Below are positions 17,963 to 26,377 of a stretch of 64,000 bases of DNA, piece after piece. The stretch spans positions 1 to 64,000 of the forward strand of contig CAMDNQ010000005.1 of the NCBI GenBank assembly GCA_945903265.1. Direction: 5' to 3'. This DNA comes from Candidatus Sulfopaludibacter sp. SbA3 (GTDB lineage: Bacteria; Acidobacteriota; Vicinamibacteria; Vicinamibacterales; UBA2999). The translations under genes and the position numbers were made by a program. How positions within the stretch are numbered: the stretch's first letter is position 1; each line of letters opens with the position of its first letter. Below the pieces are notes generated by a model that saw only the letters and a list, made by a program, of their open reading frames with translations, was not told the DNA's origin and made no database searches.

Positions 17963-18541
17963 ATGATGATGAATTCGATGAAAGTGCGACGTACTGGCGC
18001 GTTGACCGTCTGGTGTGTGGCAGGATTATTCGCCGCGGCCTGCGGCAGCGTCGAGCCGTCACCGACCGCGCCAACGCCGACGCCAGCCGCGACCCCAGCG
18101 CCCGCGCCGGCTCCAGCGCCGGCCCCGGCCCCGGCCCCGGCACCAACGCCCACGCCCGCACCAGCGCCCGCGCCAGCACCCGCACCGACAGGACCGGGCC
18201 AGCTGACAGTACGCGTCGATCCGAATCCGGTCCCCTGGAGCAGCGAGGCCATCCCCGACTGCAATCTCGCGAACCGGTGGCAGTACGACCAGATTCTGAG
18301 GAACGCCGGGGGCACCCGGCTCGTCATCAGCGATCGCGTGGATCTGTTCGACGGCGCGCAGGTCAGCACACGCTCAGGGCTCGGGATTGCGCTGGCCCCC
18401 GGCCAGGAGACGACAATCCGCACGCGGTGGTGCAGCGCGAACAACATCGAGCACCGCGCGCAGACCAATTTCAGTGGGTCTGACGACGCCGGCGCCCGCA
18501 TTTCGGTCACCGGCCCGACCGTCCGCCTGCTGCCGCAGTAG
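17963..18541 (+). CDS. Putative lipoprotein with Pro/Ala linker
   Basis: The 192-residue protein starts at ATG 17963 with GAGGGA 7 bases upstream. A lipoprotein signal ends in 'AGLFAAACGS' with lipidation at the Cys. Residues about 30-76 are an APTP/APAP linker. The C-terminal domain (about 80-192) is beta-rich ('LTVRVDPNPVPW', 'GTRLVISDRVDLFDG', 'ISVTGPTVRLLPQ'), possibly immunoglobulin-like. It sits 7 bp after the heparinase gene, so it is likely a surface or periplasmic component of the polysaccharide locus. Function is unknown. Confidence 0.75.
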   Translation: MMMNSMKVRRTGALTVWCVAGLFAAACGSVEPSPTAPTPTPAATPAPAPAPAPAPAPAPAPTPTPAPAPAPAPAPTGPGQLTVRVDPNPVPWSSEAIPDCNLANRWQYDQILRNAGGTRLVISDRVDLFDGAQVSTRSGLGIALAPGQETTIRTRWCSANNIEHRAQTNFSGSDDAGARISVTGPTVRLLPQ

Positions 18542-18578
18542 AAAAACTTTTCCTAGATCGTCCCAAACGAAGTCCATC

Positions 18579-18610
18579 CCCCGGCGCGACTCGCGCGCCG
18601 GGGCGCTTTT
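18579..18610 (+). terminator. Rho-independent-type terminator after the lipoprotein gene
   Basis: A perfect 10-bp stem CCCCGGCGCG / CGCGCCGGGG with loop ACTCG is followed by CGCTTTTCTC. It separates the GT4-heparinase-lipoprotein transcript from the asparagine synthase gene. Confidence 0.8.
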
Positions 18611-18693
18611 CTCGCCATTTTTAGCGACTTTCGTGGCACCCCGCTTGCTCAGCAGGAAGCCGTGAGCTCAGGTCGCGGAAGGTCCAGGTAGTT

Positions 18694-20634
18694 ATGTGCG
18701 GCATTGCCGGTTTCGCATCGTCTGACGGACTCGATCGGTACTCCCACGAGCGCGTGGTCCGTATGCGCGACGTGATGACCCACCGGGGGCCTGACGGCGC
18801 CTGGCTCTGGTCCGACGATCATGCCGCGCTCGCCCACCGCCGCCTCAGCATCGTCGATCTCGCCGGCGGCCATCAGCCGTTGTCCAACGAAGACGGACGC
18901 ATCTGGGTGACCTACAACGGCGAAATTTACAACCATCGCGAGGTTCGCGCGCAGCTCGAAGCCGCGGGCCATCGCTATGCGACCAACTGCGACACCGAAA
19001 CCATCGTCCACGCCTACGAAGAGTGGGGCGACGACTGCGTGCACCGGTTCCGCGGCATGTTTGCCTTCGCGCTGTGGGATGCGCCGAAGCGGCGCCTTCT
19101 GCTCGTGCGGGATCGGCTTGGCGTCAAGCCGCTGTACTGGGCACGCGCGGGCGACTCGCTCCTGTTTGCTTCGGAAATCAAGAGCATCCTCGCCAGCGGC
19201 ATCATCACGGCGGCAGCCAACCGCGCGGTCCTGTCCGAAGTGCTCGCGACCCGCTACACGTCGGGCGACGAGACGATGTTCGAAGGCATCCACAAGCTGC
19301 TGCCGGGACATCGGCTGATCTTCGAGAACAACCAGGTCCACACCGAGCAGTACTGGGACCTGCCGCTCGAGGGCCCCGATCCGGAACTCGAGCGGATGGA
19401 CGACGCGTCGCTGATTGCCCGCTTCGGCGAGCTGCTTCGTGAATCGATCCGGCTCCGCCTGATGGCGGACGTGCCGCTCGGCGCCTTTCTGTCCGGCGGC
19501 ATCGACAGCACCGTGGTCGCAGCGCTGATGGCGCGCGAGATGAACCGCCCGGTCCAGACGTTCTCGGTCGCGTTCGAGGATCGCCGGTTCAGCGAGCTGG
19601 CTTACGCGCGCGAGGCGGCGGCGGCCATCGGCGCAGACAGCCATGAAATCGTCATCGGCGACGGCGACTTCTTCGCGGCGCTGCCAAAGATGGTCTGGCA
19701 CGAAGACGAGCCGATCGCGCATCCCTCGAGCGTCCCGCTGCACTTCGTCTCCGCGCTCGCGAGCCAGCACGTGAAGGTGGTGCTGACGGGCGAAGGCAGC
19801 GATGAACTGCTCGCCGGCTACGGCAAGTATCCCCGTGCGCTCGCCAACTGGGCGGCCGGCGGCGTCTACGAGCGCTTGGTCCCGGGCGTGATGCGGTCGG
19901 CGATTGCATCGGCGGTCGTCCCGCGCCTGCCGGGACGTGTCGGCCGCCTCGCGGCCCGGTCGTTCATGGGCATGCGGCGCCGGCCGGCAGAGATGTTCCT
20001 GGACAACTTCGCGGGCATGCCGATGCGGCAGCAGCACGCGCTGCTCAATCCTGCGATCTCCACCGGGTCTGATCCCTATGCGGCGTCGCTCGAGTATTTC
20101 GGCCGCCTGAACGGCCACAGCGGGCTGCTGGACCGCCTGCTCTACACCGACATGAAGACGTATCTCGTCGAGCTGCTGATGAAGCAGGACCAGATGAGCA
20201 TGTCGATGTCGATCGAGAGCCGCGTGCCGTTTCTCGACCATCACCTCGTCGAATTTGCGACGCGGCTCCCGCATCGGCTCAAGCTGCGGGGGCTGACGAC
20301 CAAGTGGATCCTCCGCGAAGCGTCGCGCGGCATCATCCCGGACTCGATCCTCAAGCGGCCGAAGATGGGATTCCCGGTGCCATTCGCGAACTGGATCCGC
20401 GGTTCATGGAACGGCATGGCCCGCGACGTCCTCCTCGATCGGCGCTCGCGGGAGCGCGGCCTCATCAACCCCGCCGCCGTCTCGCAGCTCCTCGACGACC
20501 ACCGCGCCGGCACGCGCGCCGGCGGCGACGCCATCTGGGCGCTGCTCAATCTCGAACTCTGGTATCGCACATTCATCGACGGCGACGGAACGCAGACGCT
20601 TCCGGAGCCGCAACCGGCCTCAAGGGCGGCATAA
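18694..20634 (+). CDS. asnB: Asparagine synthase (glutamine-hydrolysing)
   Basis: The 646-residue protein begins MCGIAGF, so Cys2 is the class II glutaminase nucleophile once Met is removed. The N-terminal amidotransferase domain ('HRRLSIVDLAGGHQPL', 'YNGEIYNHREVR') is followed by the synthetase domain with the PP-loop LSGGIDST near residue 265 and 'GEGSDELLAGYGKY'. It makes asparagine or amidates a related acid. Paralogues in exopolysaccharide loci may modify sugar-linked acids. It lies 11 bp before the sugar dehydrogenase. Confidence 0.92.
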   Translation: MCGIAGFASSDGLDRYSHERVVRMRDVMTHRGPDGAWLWSDDHAALAHRRLSIVDLAGGHQPLSNEDGRIWVTYNGEIYNHREVRAQLEAAGHRYATNCDTETIVHAYEEWGDDCVHRFRGMFAFALWDAPKRRLLLVRDRLGVKPLYWARAGDSLLFASEIKSILASGIITAAANRAVLSEVLATRYTSGDETMFEGIHKLLPGHRLIFENNQVHTEQYWDLPLEGPDPELERMDDASLIARFGELLRESIRLRLMADVPLGAFLSGGIDSTVVAALMAREMNRPVQTFSVAFEDRRFSELAYAREAAAAIGADSHEIVIGDGDFFAALPKMVWHEDEPIAHPSSVPLHFVSALASQHVKVVLTGEGSDELLAGYGKYPRALANWAAGGVYERLVPGVMRSAIASAVVPRLPGRVGRLAARSFMGMRRRPAEMFLDNFAGMPMRQQHALLNPAISTGSDPYAASLEYFGRLNGHSGLLDRLLYTDMKTYLVELLMKQDQMSMSMSIESRVPFLDHHLVEFATRLPHRLKLRGLTTKWILREASRGIIPDSILKRPKMGFPVPFANWIRGSWNGMARDVLLDRRSRERGLINPAAVSQLLDDHRAGTRAGGDAIWALLNLELWYRTFIDGDGTQTLPEPQPASRAA

Positions 20635-20645
20635 GGACATCTGAC

Positions 20646-21962
20646 ATGAAAGTCTCCGTTTTCGGCCTCGGCTATGTGGGCACGGTCTCCGCGGCATCGT
20701 TTGCGGCCGCCGGCCATGAGGTGGTGGGCGTCGACGTCAACGAGGACAAGGTGCGCACCATCAACGAGGGCCGGAGCCCGATCGTCGAGCCGGGGCTCGG
20801 CGAGCTGCTGACCGATGTCGTGGGTCGCGGGCAGTTGCGCGCGACAACCAGCACGGCCGACGCCGTCAACGCCACGGACCTCTCACTCGTCTGCGTGGGC
20901 ACGCCCAGCCGCCGCAACGGCAGCCTGGACCTGACCTACCTGACGCGTGTCTGCGAGCAGATCGGCGAGGTCATCCGCGACAAGTCCTCCTATCACGTGG
21001 TCGTCATCCGCAGCACCGTGCTCCCCGGCACGACGCACGGCACGGTCATCCCCGCGCTCGAGACCGCGTCGGGCACAAAATACGGCGAGGGGTTCGGCGT
21101 GTCGGTGAATCCCGAGTTCCTGCGCGAAGGGACGGCCCTCAAGGACTTCCGGGAGCCGCCGTTCACGCTCGTCGGGCACAACCATGCGGCCGACGCCGCG
21201 CCGACCCAGGCGCTCTACGAGGACATCGCGGCGCCGCTCTACAACGCGCCGATCCGCACCGCCGAGATGATCAAGTACACGAGCAATACCTGGCACGCGG
21301 TGAAGGTCGTCTTCGCCAACGAGATCGGGAACCTGTGCAAGAAGGTGGGCGTCGACAGCCACGACGTGATGGACATCTTCTGCAAGGACCAGAAACTGAA
21401 CCTGTCGTCGTATTACATGAAGCCCGGGTTCGCATTCGGCGGATCGTGCCTCCCGAAGGACGTGCGCGCGCTGCAGTACCGCGCCAAGGAAGTCGACCTG
21501 GTGATGCCGCTCATCAACTCGGTCCTTGGCAGCAACCGGATGCAGATCGATCACGCGCTGGACCGCATCGTCGACACCGGCAAGAAGAAGATCGGCCTGA
21601 TGGGATTCAGCTTCAAGGCGGGCACCGACGACCTGCGCGAGTCACCCATCGTCATCCTCGCCGAGAAACTGCTCGGCAAGGGCTATTCGCTGTCCATCTA
21701 CGACAAGAACGTGTCGCTGGCCAAGCTTGTCGGCGCCAACAAGCAGTACATCGAAGAACAGATTCCCCACTTGTCGCAGCACCTCTGCGACACGCTCGAC
21801 GAGTTGATTGACTGCTCCGAGGTCATCGTCGTCGGCAACGGATCGCCGGAGTTTTCCGACGCCCTCACGAAAACCAGGGCGGACCAGACCGTCATCGACC
21901 TCGTGCGCATCCCACTGGATTTCACGAAGGTCAAGGCGCAGTACGACGGAATTTGTTGGTAG
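20646..21962 (+). CDS. UDP-glucose/GDP-mannose dehydrogenase family, AlgD-like
   Basis: The 438-residue enzyme has an N-terminal NAD fold (GLGYVGT), 'VCVGTPS', 'VNPEFLREGTA', 'AEMIKYTSNTWHA' and the catalytic Cys268 in FAFGGSCLPKD, the same position and context as in GDP-mannose dehydrogenase AlgD. It oxidises a nucleotide sugar to the uronate for the exopolysaccharide. The true start is ATG 20646. The last codons and the stop (TGG-TAG) come from the first unit of the downstream TTGGTAG array, so the C-terminus ends at the repeat. Confidence 0.93.
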   Translation: MKVSVFGLGYVGTVSAASFAAAGHEVVGVDVNEDKVRTINEGRSPIVEPGLGELLTDVVGRGQLRATTSTADAVNATDLSLVCVGTPSRRNGSLDLTYLTRVCEQIGEVIRDKSSYHVVVIRSTVLPGTTHGTVIPALETASGTKYGEGFGVSVNPEFLREGTALKDFREPPFTLVGHNHAADAAPTQALYEDIAAPLYNAPIRTAEMIKYTSNTWHAVKVVFANEIGNLCKKVGVDSHDVMDIFCKDQKLNLSSYYMKPGFAFGGSCLPKDVRALQYRAKEVDLVMPLINSVLGSNRMQIDHALDRIVDTGKKKIGLMGFSFKAGTDDLRESPIVILAEKLLGKGYSLSIYDKNVSLAKLVGANKQYIEEQIPHLSQHLCDTLDELIDCSEVIVVGNGSPEFSDALTKTRADQTVIDLVRIPLDFTKVKAQYDGICW

Positions 21963-21997
21963 TTGGTAGTTGGTGGTTGGTGGTTGGTGGTTGGTGG
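21956..21997. repeat. TTGGTAG/TTGGTGG heptamer array (6 units)
   Basis: Six head-to-tail heptamers fill most of the gap between the convergent dehydrogenase and SpoIID-like genes. The first unit supplies the TAG stop of the dehydrogenase; the SpoIID-like gene stops 3 bases beyond the last unit. Confidence 0.92.
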
Positions 21998-22000
21998 TTG

Positions 22001-23539
22001 TTATCTCACTGACCGCCAGTCGCCCGTGCGCGCGAAGCGCGACGCGAAGCAGGCTTGCGCGCGCGTTTCGGCCTCGCGCTGTGCCACCGCCGACACCGCG
22101 AGCGTGAGCTCCGCATCCGCCGGGCAGCGCGGCGCGTCGCCTGCGGGCGGCGCCGCTCCGTTACTCGCAGCGCTGATACGAGCAAAGTAACGCGCGGCGC
22201 CCACCCTCACCCATCGCGGCCTGTCGCGCAGTGCCTGCGCCACGAGCAGTTCCGCGACAGCCGCGCGGACCGTCAGCGCCAGGCCGTCGCGCTGTTCGAG
22301 CAAGGCGAGCGGGGCAAGGTCGATTGACGTCCCGTCCGCAACGCTGCTTACCCACCATGGCTGCCCTGTCACCGCGCGGAAGTCCTCGAGTGTCCCGTAC
22401 AGGGTGACTGCAATCGGAGCCACCGACACGCCCAGCACGCGGGCCAGATCGTCATGCGCGCCGCTCACCATCCGTTCGAGCTCCCCGGCATCCGTCGGCG
22501 ATGACGAAGGCACACGCGCGACGACGACGCCGCGGGCCGGACGGGTGGCCGTGGCCGTGGGCGCCGGACGTGGCGCGGGCGGGGCCGTGCGTGTCATGGC
22601 GCGGCTCAACGGGGTGAGATCGAGCCCCGGGTAGTACTGCGCCAGAATCTCCTCGACCGACTCCCCGCGTGCGGCTCGTCGCCCTGCGCCGATCACGCAC
22701 ATCCCGACGCCGTGTCCGTACCCACGACCCGTCAGTCGCACCTGGTCACCGTCTCGATCGATCTCGAAGACGGTGCTGCGCACGGTCGTCGGTCCCACGG
22801 CCATCCGGAACTGATCGCCTCTGATGACATCCGGAACGAGCCCGTCCAGTTCCAGCAGCGCCACGCGGCCCGATGCGTTGCGCTGATCGATACGGATGTC
22901 CCGCAGCCGGCCCTCGAATCCGGCACGCGCCAGCACGCGCTCAATCTGTTCGCGAGTCATCGTGAGCGTCCACGGCACATCCTCATCATGGACGTCGTCC
23001 TTCGCGACCTGGAGATACGGATAGTCGGCTCCCGGCCAGACCTGCGAGGCGGATTCGGACACGCCGCCGCACGACGCCGAGTAGAAGAGCTCCGCGGGAC
23101 GGTTCTGGTAAGTCAGGATGCGGCCCGCCGTGGCCAGCGTCGCGCGGCGGGTGGCGGGAGTGGCCGCGCGCGGCACCTGGCAGTGAGTGCTGTCGCACAG
23201 GTCGAAACCGTCGCGTTCGTGCCGTCCGGCGTTAAATAGCGCGTACGTGCGAATCGCGACCGCCAGCGCTTCGTGGGCCCCCTGTGCCGCTCGCGGCTCG
23301 GCTTCGCCGGCAAGCACCCTCGCCACGTAGACCTCAATCGGGATCGTCGCCGCGCGTCCGCCCCCGGCCGGGCCCAGGCGAACCGTCTTCCCTGCGCTCG
23401 CCACGGCCAGCTGCGCGTCCGTCACATCGCCCGACGGCGACTGCCCGGAGCCGTGAACCACGAAGGCCGCGAAGATCACGAAGCCAAAAAGAATCCCTGG
23501 CCTTCGTGAACGTCGTGTCCTTCGTGGTTGATCCGTCAC
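22001..23539 (-). CDS. SpoIID/LytB-domain protein with C-terminal peptidase-MA-like region
   Basis: The 512-residue exported protein contains a SpoIID/LytB domain at about 65-300 ('VEVYVARVLAGEAEP', 'EALAVAIRTYALFNAGRH', 'YSASCGGVSESASQVWPG', 'LTGRGYGHGVGMCV'). SpoIID proteins are lytic transglycosylases acting on denuded peptidoglycan. The C-terminal 180 residues ('HDDLARVLGVSVAPIAVTLY', 'AVAELLVAQALRDRPRWVRVG') resemble peptidase-MA-like domains lacking an obvious HExxH. The GTG start overlaps the SET gene stop (GTGA). The N-terminus has an Arg-rich n-region and hydrophobic core wholly encoded by a CTTCGTG-type repeat. Confidence 0.85.
   Translation of the reverse strand: MTDQPRRTRRSRRPGILFGFVIFAAFVVHGSGQSPSGDVTDAQLAVASAGKTVRLGPAGGGRAATIPIEVYVARVLAGEAEPRAAQGAHEALAVAIRTYALFNAGRHERDGFDLCDSTHCQVPRAATPATRRATLATAGRILTYQNRPAELFYSASCGGVSESASQVWPGADYPYLQVAKDDVHDEDVPWTLTMTREQIERVLARAGFEGRLRDIRIDQRNASGRVALLELDGLVPDVIRGDQFRMAVGPTTVRSTVFEIDRDGDQVRLTGRGYGHGVGMCVIGAGRRAARGESVEEILAQYYPGLDLTPLSRAMTRTAPPAPRPAPTATATRPARGVVVARVPSSSPTDAGELERMVSGAHDDLARVLGVSVAPIAVTLYGTLEDFRAVTGQPWWVSSVADGTSIDLAPLALLEQRDGLALTVRAAVAELLVAQALRDRPRWVRVGAARYFARISAASNGAAPPAGDAPRCPADAELTLAVSAVAQREAETRAQACFASRFARTGDWRSVR
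23453..23532. repeat. CTTCGTG-type imperfect inverted repeat encoding a signal peptide
   Basis: Arms GTGAACCACGAAGGCC... and ...GGCCTTCGTGAAC...CTTCGTGGTTGAT (33-34 bases each) flank a 13-base centre. The same sequence family recurs at 61146-61266. On the minus strand it encodes the start of the SpoIID-like protein. Confidence 0.8.
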
Positions 23540-23952
23540 AGCTTGGTCTTACACCCCGGCCGGCACCGGCAGGGAATCACCTTCTCGCCATCGGTGTGGT
23601 AGTTGTAGGTCAGTTCTTCGCCCGCCTTGATGTTCCGCGCAGCGCGAATCCAGATCGTGCGGCCGATGATGTGCGTGTAGCAATTGGGCTTGCAGGCGTG
23701 GTTGACGAAGCGGGCGACGTTGCCGCCCTCATGGGCGTCTCGCACCCACCGGGTGTTGACCGTGAAGCACCAGATCTCACCACGTTTCAGGTACTTCGTC
23801 TCACGTTTGAGACTTTCCTTGTAGTCGATTAGTTTCCCCGCGTAATCGACGATCCGCTTGTTTTTGTTGATCGGCTCGAGTGCGAATACGCCCCAGCCAT
23901 GCAGTTTCGAGCGCCGCCGCTTGATACGCGGCGGCCGAGGGTCCCCAGACAT
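23536..23952 (-). CDS. SET-domain protein (lysine methyltransferase-like)
   Basis: The protein of about 138 residues is a compact SET domain: 'KLHGWGVFALEPINKNKRIVDYAG', the cofactor/active-site motifs FVNHACKPNC and GEELTYNYH, and a C-terminal CRCRPGC cluster resembling the post-SET zinc motif. SET proteins methylate lysines; bacterial targets are usually unknown. ATG 23952 is preferred over GTG 23961. It is translationally coupled to the downstream SpoIID-like gene. Confidence 0.87.
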   Translation of the reverse strand: MSGDPRPPRIKRRRSKLHGWGVFALEPINKNKRIVDYAGKLIDYKESLKRETKYLKRGEIWCFTVNTRWVRDAHEGGNVARFVNHACKPNCYTHIIGRTIWIRAARNIKAGEELTYNYHTDGEKVIPCRCRPGCKTKL

Positions 23953-23992
23953 CCGGACCACAGGATAGCAAAAGCGCGCGACGCGCGACGCG

Positions 23993-24916
23993 TCAGTTAC
24001 GCGATGAGGCGACAGCGACGACGTCGTCGGCCGCGGCGAGCTTCTGATCTTTCACGAATTCTTTCTGTTCTTTCTTGCCGATATCGGTCTTCGACCAGTC
24101 GCCGTCGAAGATCTCCTGCATGCGCTTGACGATCGCGGCGTCCTTGATGATCAGGCCCACTTCGCGCCGGGCGTCGAGCTCGAGCGCGCGCAGGCTCTGG
24201 CTGCCGACGAACACGGTGTCGCCGTCGCGAATGATGGCCCGGACGTGAAGCCGCATCCCGGGCAGCTTCTGCACCTGGATCGCGCCGGCGCGCTTGCCGA
24301 CCTTGCCGATCACGCGAACGTCGACGCCAGCCTTGGCGCGCTGGTTCAGCAGCCGCAGCATCTGCGTGTCGGACAGCTTGGGGTCGTAAATGGCCAGTGA
24401 TTTCTTGGCGCGCTTGATGAACGTGGCCAGCTGCTCCCGGGAGTCTTCGGGGCTCACGACCAGCCCCTCGGCGGAGGGCTCGAATTCCTGTCGGTTGCTA
24501 TCTGCCTCGAACAGCCGCAGGGCCTCCTGAACGACCGCCCGATTCCGCGTGACGACGCCGAAACTGCGGCTCTTCATGTCGTCGCGGGTGTAGTTGAATC
24601 CGAAGACGTGCAGTTCTTCGCGGTCCACAATCATGTACTTGCCGTGGTACCGGACGAGATCGCTCCCCGTGCGGCTGACCGTGACGCCCTTCTCGAGCAT
24701 TCGCAGTTCGAGCTGGCGGAGGCGTTTGTCGGACCCCTTGTGGGTGTGGGCGATGAGCGCGCGTACGTCCACTCCCCGGCCGACTGCGTCCTCCGCCGCC
24801 TTCTCGACATTCTTCAGGTCGAACCTGAAAATGGCGATGTCGAGCGATTTCTTGGCGCTTTTTATGGCTTCTAGCAGAGGCTCGAGGCCGTCATCAGGCT
24901 GAACAATGAGGTCCAC
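23993..24916 (-). CDS. Phospholipase D-like protein, second HKD motif altered
   Basis: The 307-residue cytoplasmic protein has two PLD-like halves. The first catalytic motif is intact (H91-x-K93-x4-D98 in YHGKYMIVD). The second reads HVRAIIRD, with Arg in place of the Lys. Two intact motifs normally build one active site, so activity may be altered. The sequence 'DDGLEPLLEAIKSAKKSLDIAIF' is typical of the family. The start is GTG 24916. There is no signal peptide or membrane segment. It may act on lipids or nucleic acids. Confidence 0.82.
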   Translation of the reverse strand: MDLIVQPDDGLEPLLEAIKSAKKSLDIAIFRFDLKNVEKAAEDAVGRGVDVRALIAHTHKGSDKRLRQLELRMLEKGVTVSRTGSDLVRYHGKYMIVDREELHVFGFNYTRDDMKSRSFGVVTRNRAVVQEALRLFEADSNRQEFEPSAEGLVVSPEDSREQLATFIKRAKKSLAIYDPKLSDTQMLRLLNQRAKAGVDVRVIGKVGKRAGAIQVQKLPGMRLHVRAIIRDGDTVFVGSQSLRALELDARREVGLIIKDAAIVKRMQEIFDGDWSKTDIGKKEQKEFVKDQKLAAADDVVAVASSRN

Positions 24917-25047
24917 GCCTGACCTAGCAGCAATAAGCTCGCCGGGAGTACCCGGGATGCCGGAGCTGTTGAATCCCGGCGGATCCTGGCCTACACTGCC
25001 ACCGACCCGGTTTCTGGGCGTTTACCGCTTTACGCGAGGGAGATGCG

Positions 25048-26310
25048 ATGCGAAAGGGATCTCTATTACTACTGGCAGTTGCCGCGGCCTTCGTCGCCAC
25101 GACGATGTCCATGTCCGTTGACGTCGCAGGCCAGCGGGGACCGCAGGTTCAGCTTCCCGAAGGGCCCGGCAAGGAGCTCGTGTCGACGGCCTGCACCAAG
25201 TGTCACGCCCTCAATTTCATTACAAATTCATTCGGATTCTCCCGCACTGAGTGGACCGACCTGATTGGGTCCATGGTCGCTCTTCCCCCGGCCGACCGCG
25301 ACGCGATTACCGGCTATCTGGCGCAGCACTTCCCCGAGAAAGCCGACGCCCCGAAGGCGAAGATCGTTCCCGGGCCCGTTCAGGTGACCTTCCGCGAATG
25401 GCAGGCGCCGACGCTCGGCCAGCGGCCGCACGACCCGCTCTGGACCCGCGACGGCAAGCTGTGGTGGACCGGGCAGTACGCGAGCCGTCTTGGAAACGTC
25501 GATACGAAGACCGGCCAGACACGCGAGTACGTGCTTGATACACCCAACTCCGGCCCGCACGGGATTGTGGAGGACGCGCAGGGCAATGTCTGGTACACGG
25601 GCATCAACGTTCAGGAAGTCGGCAAGGTCGATCCGAAGACGGGCGTCGTCACCGAGTACAAGCTGAACAACCCGGACGCCCGCGGCCCGCACACTCCAAT
25701 GTTCGACAAGAAGGGGATTCTCTTCTTCACGATCCAGAACGGCTACGTCGGCCGCCTGAACACGGCGAACGGCGACATGAAGATCGTGAAGTCGCCTTCG
25801 GAGCCGAGCTATCCGTACGGCATCCGGGTCGATTCGAACAATCTGCTCTGGTACGTCGACTACCGGCAGCCGAAGCTCGCGAGCGTGAATGCCGACACGA
25901 TGGAGATCAAGGAATACACGCTGCCGCGCGCCGACGCACGGCCGCGCCGGATCGGGATCACCGCGGACAACATGATCTGGTATGCGGACTTCCCGCAGGG
26001 CTATATCGGGCGCCTGGATCCGAAGACGGGCCAGTTCAAGGAGTGGGTGTCACCGGGCGGTCTGCAGTCGCGTCCGTACGGCATGGACACGGTCGGCGAC
26101 ATTCTCTGGTACAGCGAGTCCGGCGTGAAGCCGAACACGCTGGTGCGCTTCGACCCGAAGACCGAAGCGTTCCAGACCTGGGCGATTCCGTCGCGCGGCC
26201 ACGTGGTGCGCTTCATCGACGCGACGCCGGACGGCAACATCGTGATCGCCGAGAGCGGGATCAACCGCGTGGCTATCGCGGAAGTGAAAAATCCGACCGG
26301 CACACGATAG
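25048..26310 (+). CDS. c-type-haem domain fused to Vgb/virginiamycin-B-lyase-like beta-propeller
   Basis: The 420-residue exported protein has a signal peptide (cleavage near DVAGQ), a short c-type cytochrome-like segment with CTKCH at 49-53 and 'ITGYLAQHFPEK', then a propeller of repeated blades such as 'PHGIVEDAQGNVWYTG', 'YPYGIRVDSNNLLWYVD' and 'RPYGMDTVGDILWYSE'. The propeller resembles virginiamycin B lyase and SMP-30-like proteins, but the haem motif argues for a periplasmic redox role rather than antibiotic inactivation. GAGGGAG precedes the ATG. Confidence 0.85.
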   Translation: MRKGSLLLLAVAAAFVATTMSMSVDVAGQRGPQVQLPEGPGKELVSTACTKCHALNFITNSFGFSRTEWTDLIGSMVALPPADRDAITGYLAQHFPEKADAPKAKIVPGPVQVTFREWQAPTLGQRPHDPLWTRDGKLWWTGQYASRLGNVDTKTGQTREYVLDTPNSGPHGIVEDAQGNVWYTGINVQEVGKVDPKTGVVTEYKLNNPDARGPHTPMFDKKGILFFTIQNGYVGRLNTANGDMKIVKSPSEPSYPYGIRVDSNNLLWYVDYRQPKLASVNADTMEIKEYTLPRADARPRRIGITADNMIWYADFPQGYIGRLDPKTGQFKEWVSPGGLQSRPYGMDTVGDILWYSESGVKPNTLVRFDPKTEAFQTWAIPSRGHVVRFIDATPDGNIVIAESGINRVAIAEVKNPTGTR

Positions 26311-26314
26311 CTTT

Positions 26315-26377
26315 TTGGTTGGTGGTTGGTGGTTGGTGGCTTGAACCACCAACTACCAACTGCTACTGACCAATCAA
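26315..26377. repeat. TTGGTGG array and inverted ACCACCA/ACTACCA array
   Basis: TTGGTGG units on one side and ACCACCAACTACCAACTGCTA on the other form an inverted repeat that fills the space between the convergent Vgb-like and SulP genes. The last four codons and the stop of the SulP gene (LIGQ-stop) lie in it. Confidence 0.85.

Noticed and set aside
18649-20274. 541-codon antisense open frame over asnB
   Set aside because: No recognisable domains; the opposite strand encodes a full asparagine synthase.
25048-26310. Virginiamycin B resistance gene
   Set aside because: The haem motif and signal peptide do not fit Vgb lyase, and propellers of this type are common with other roles.
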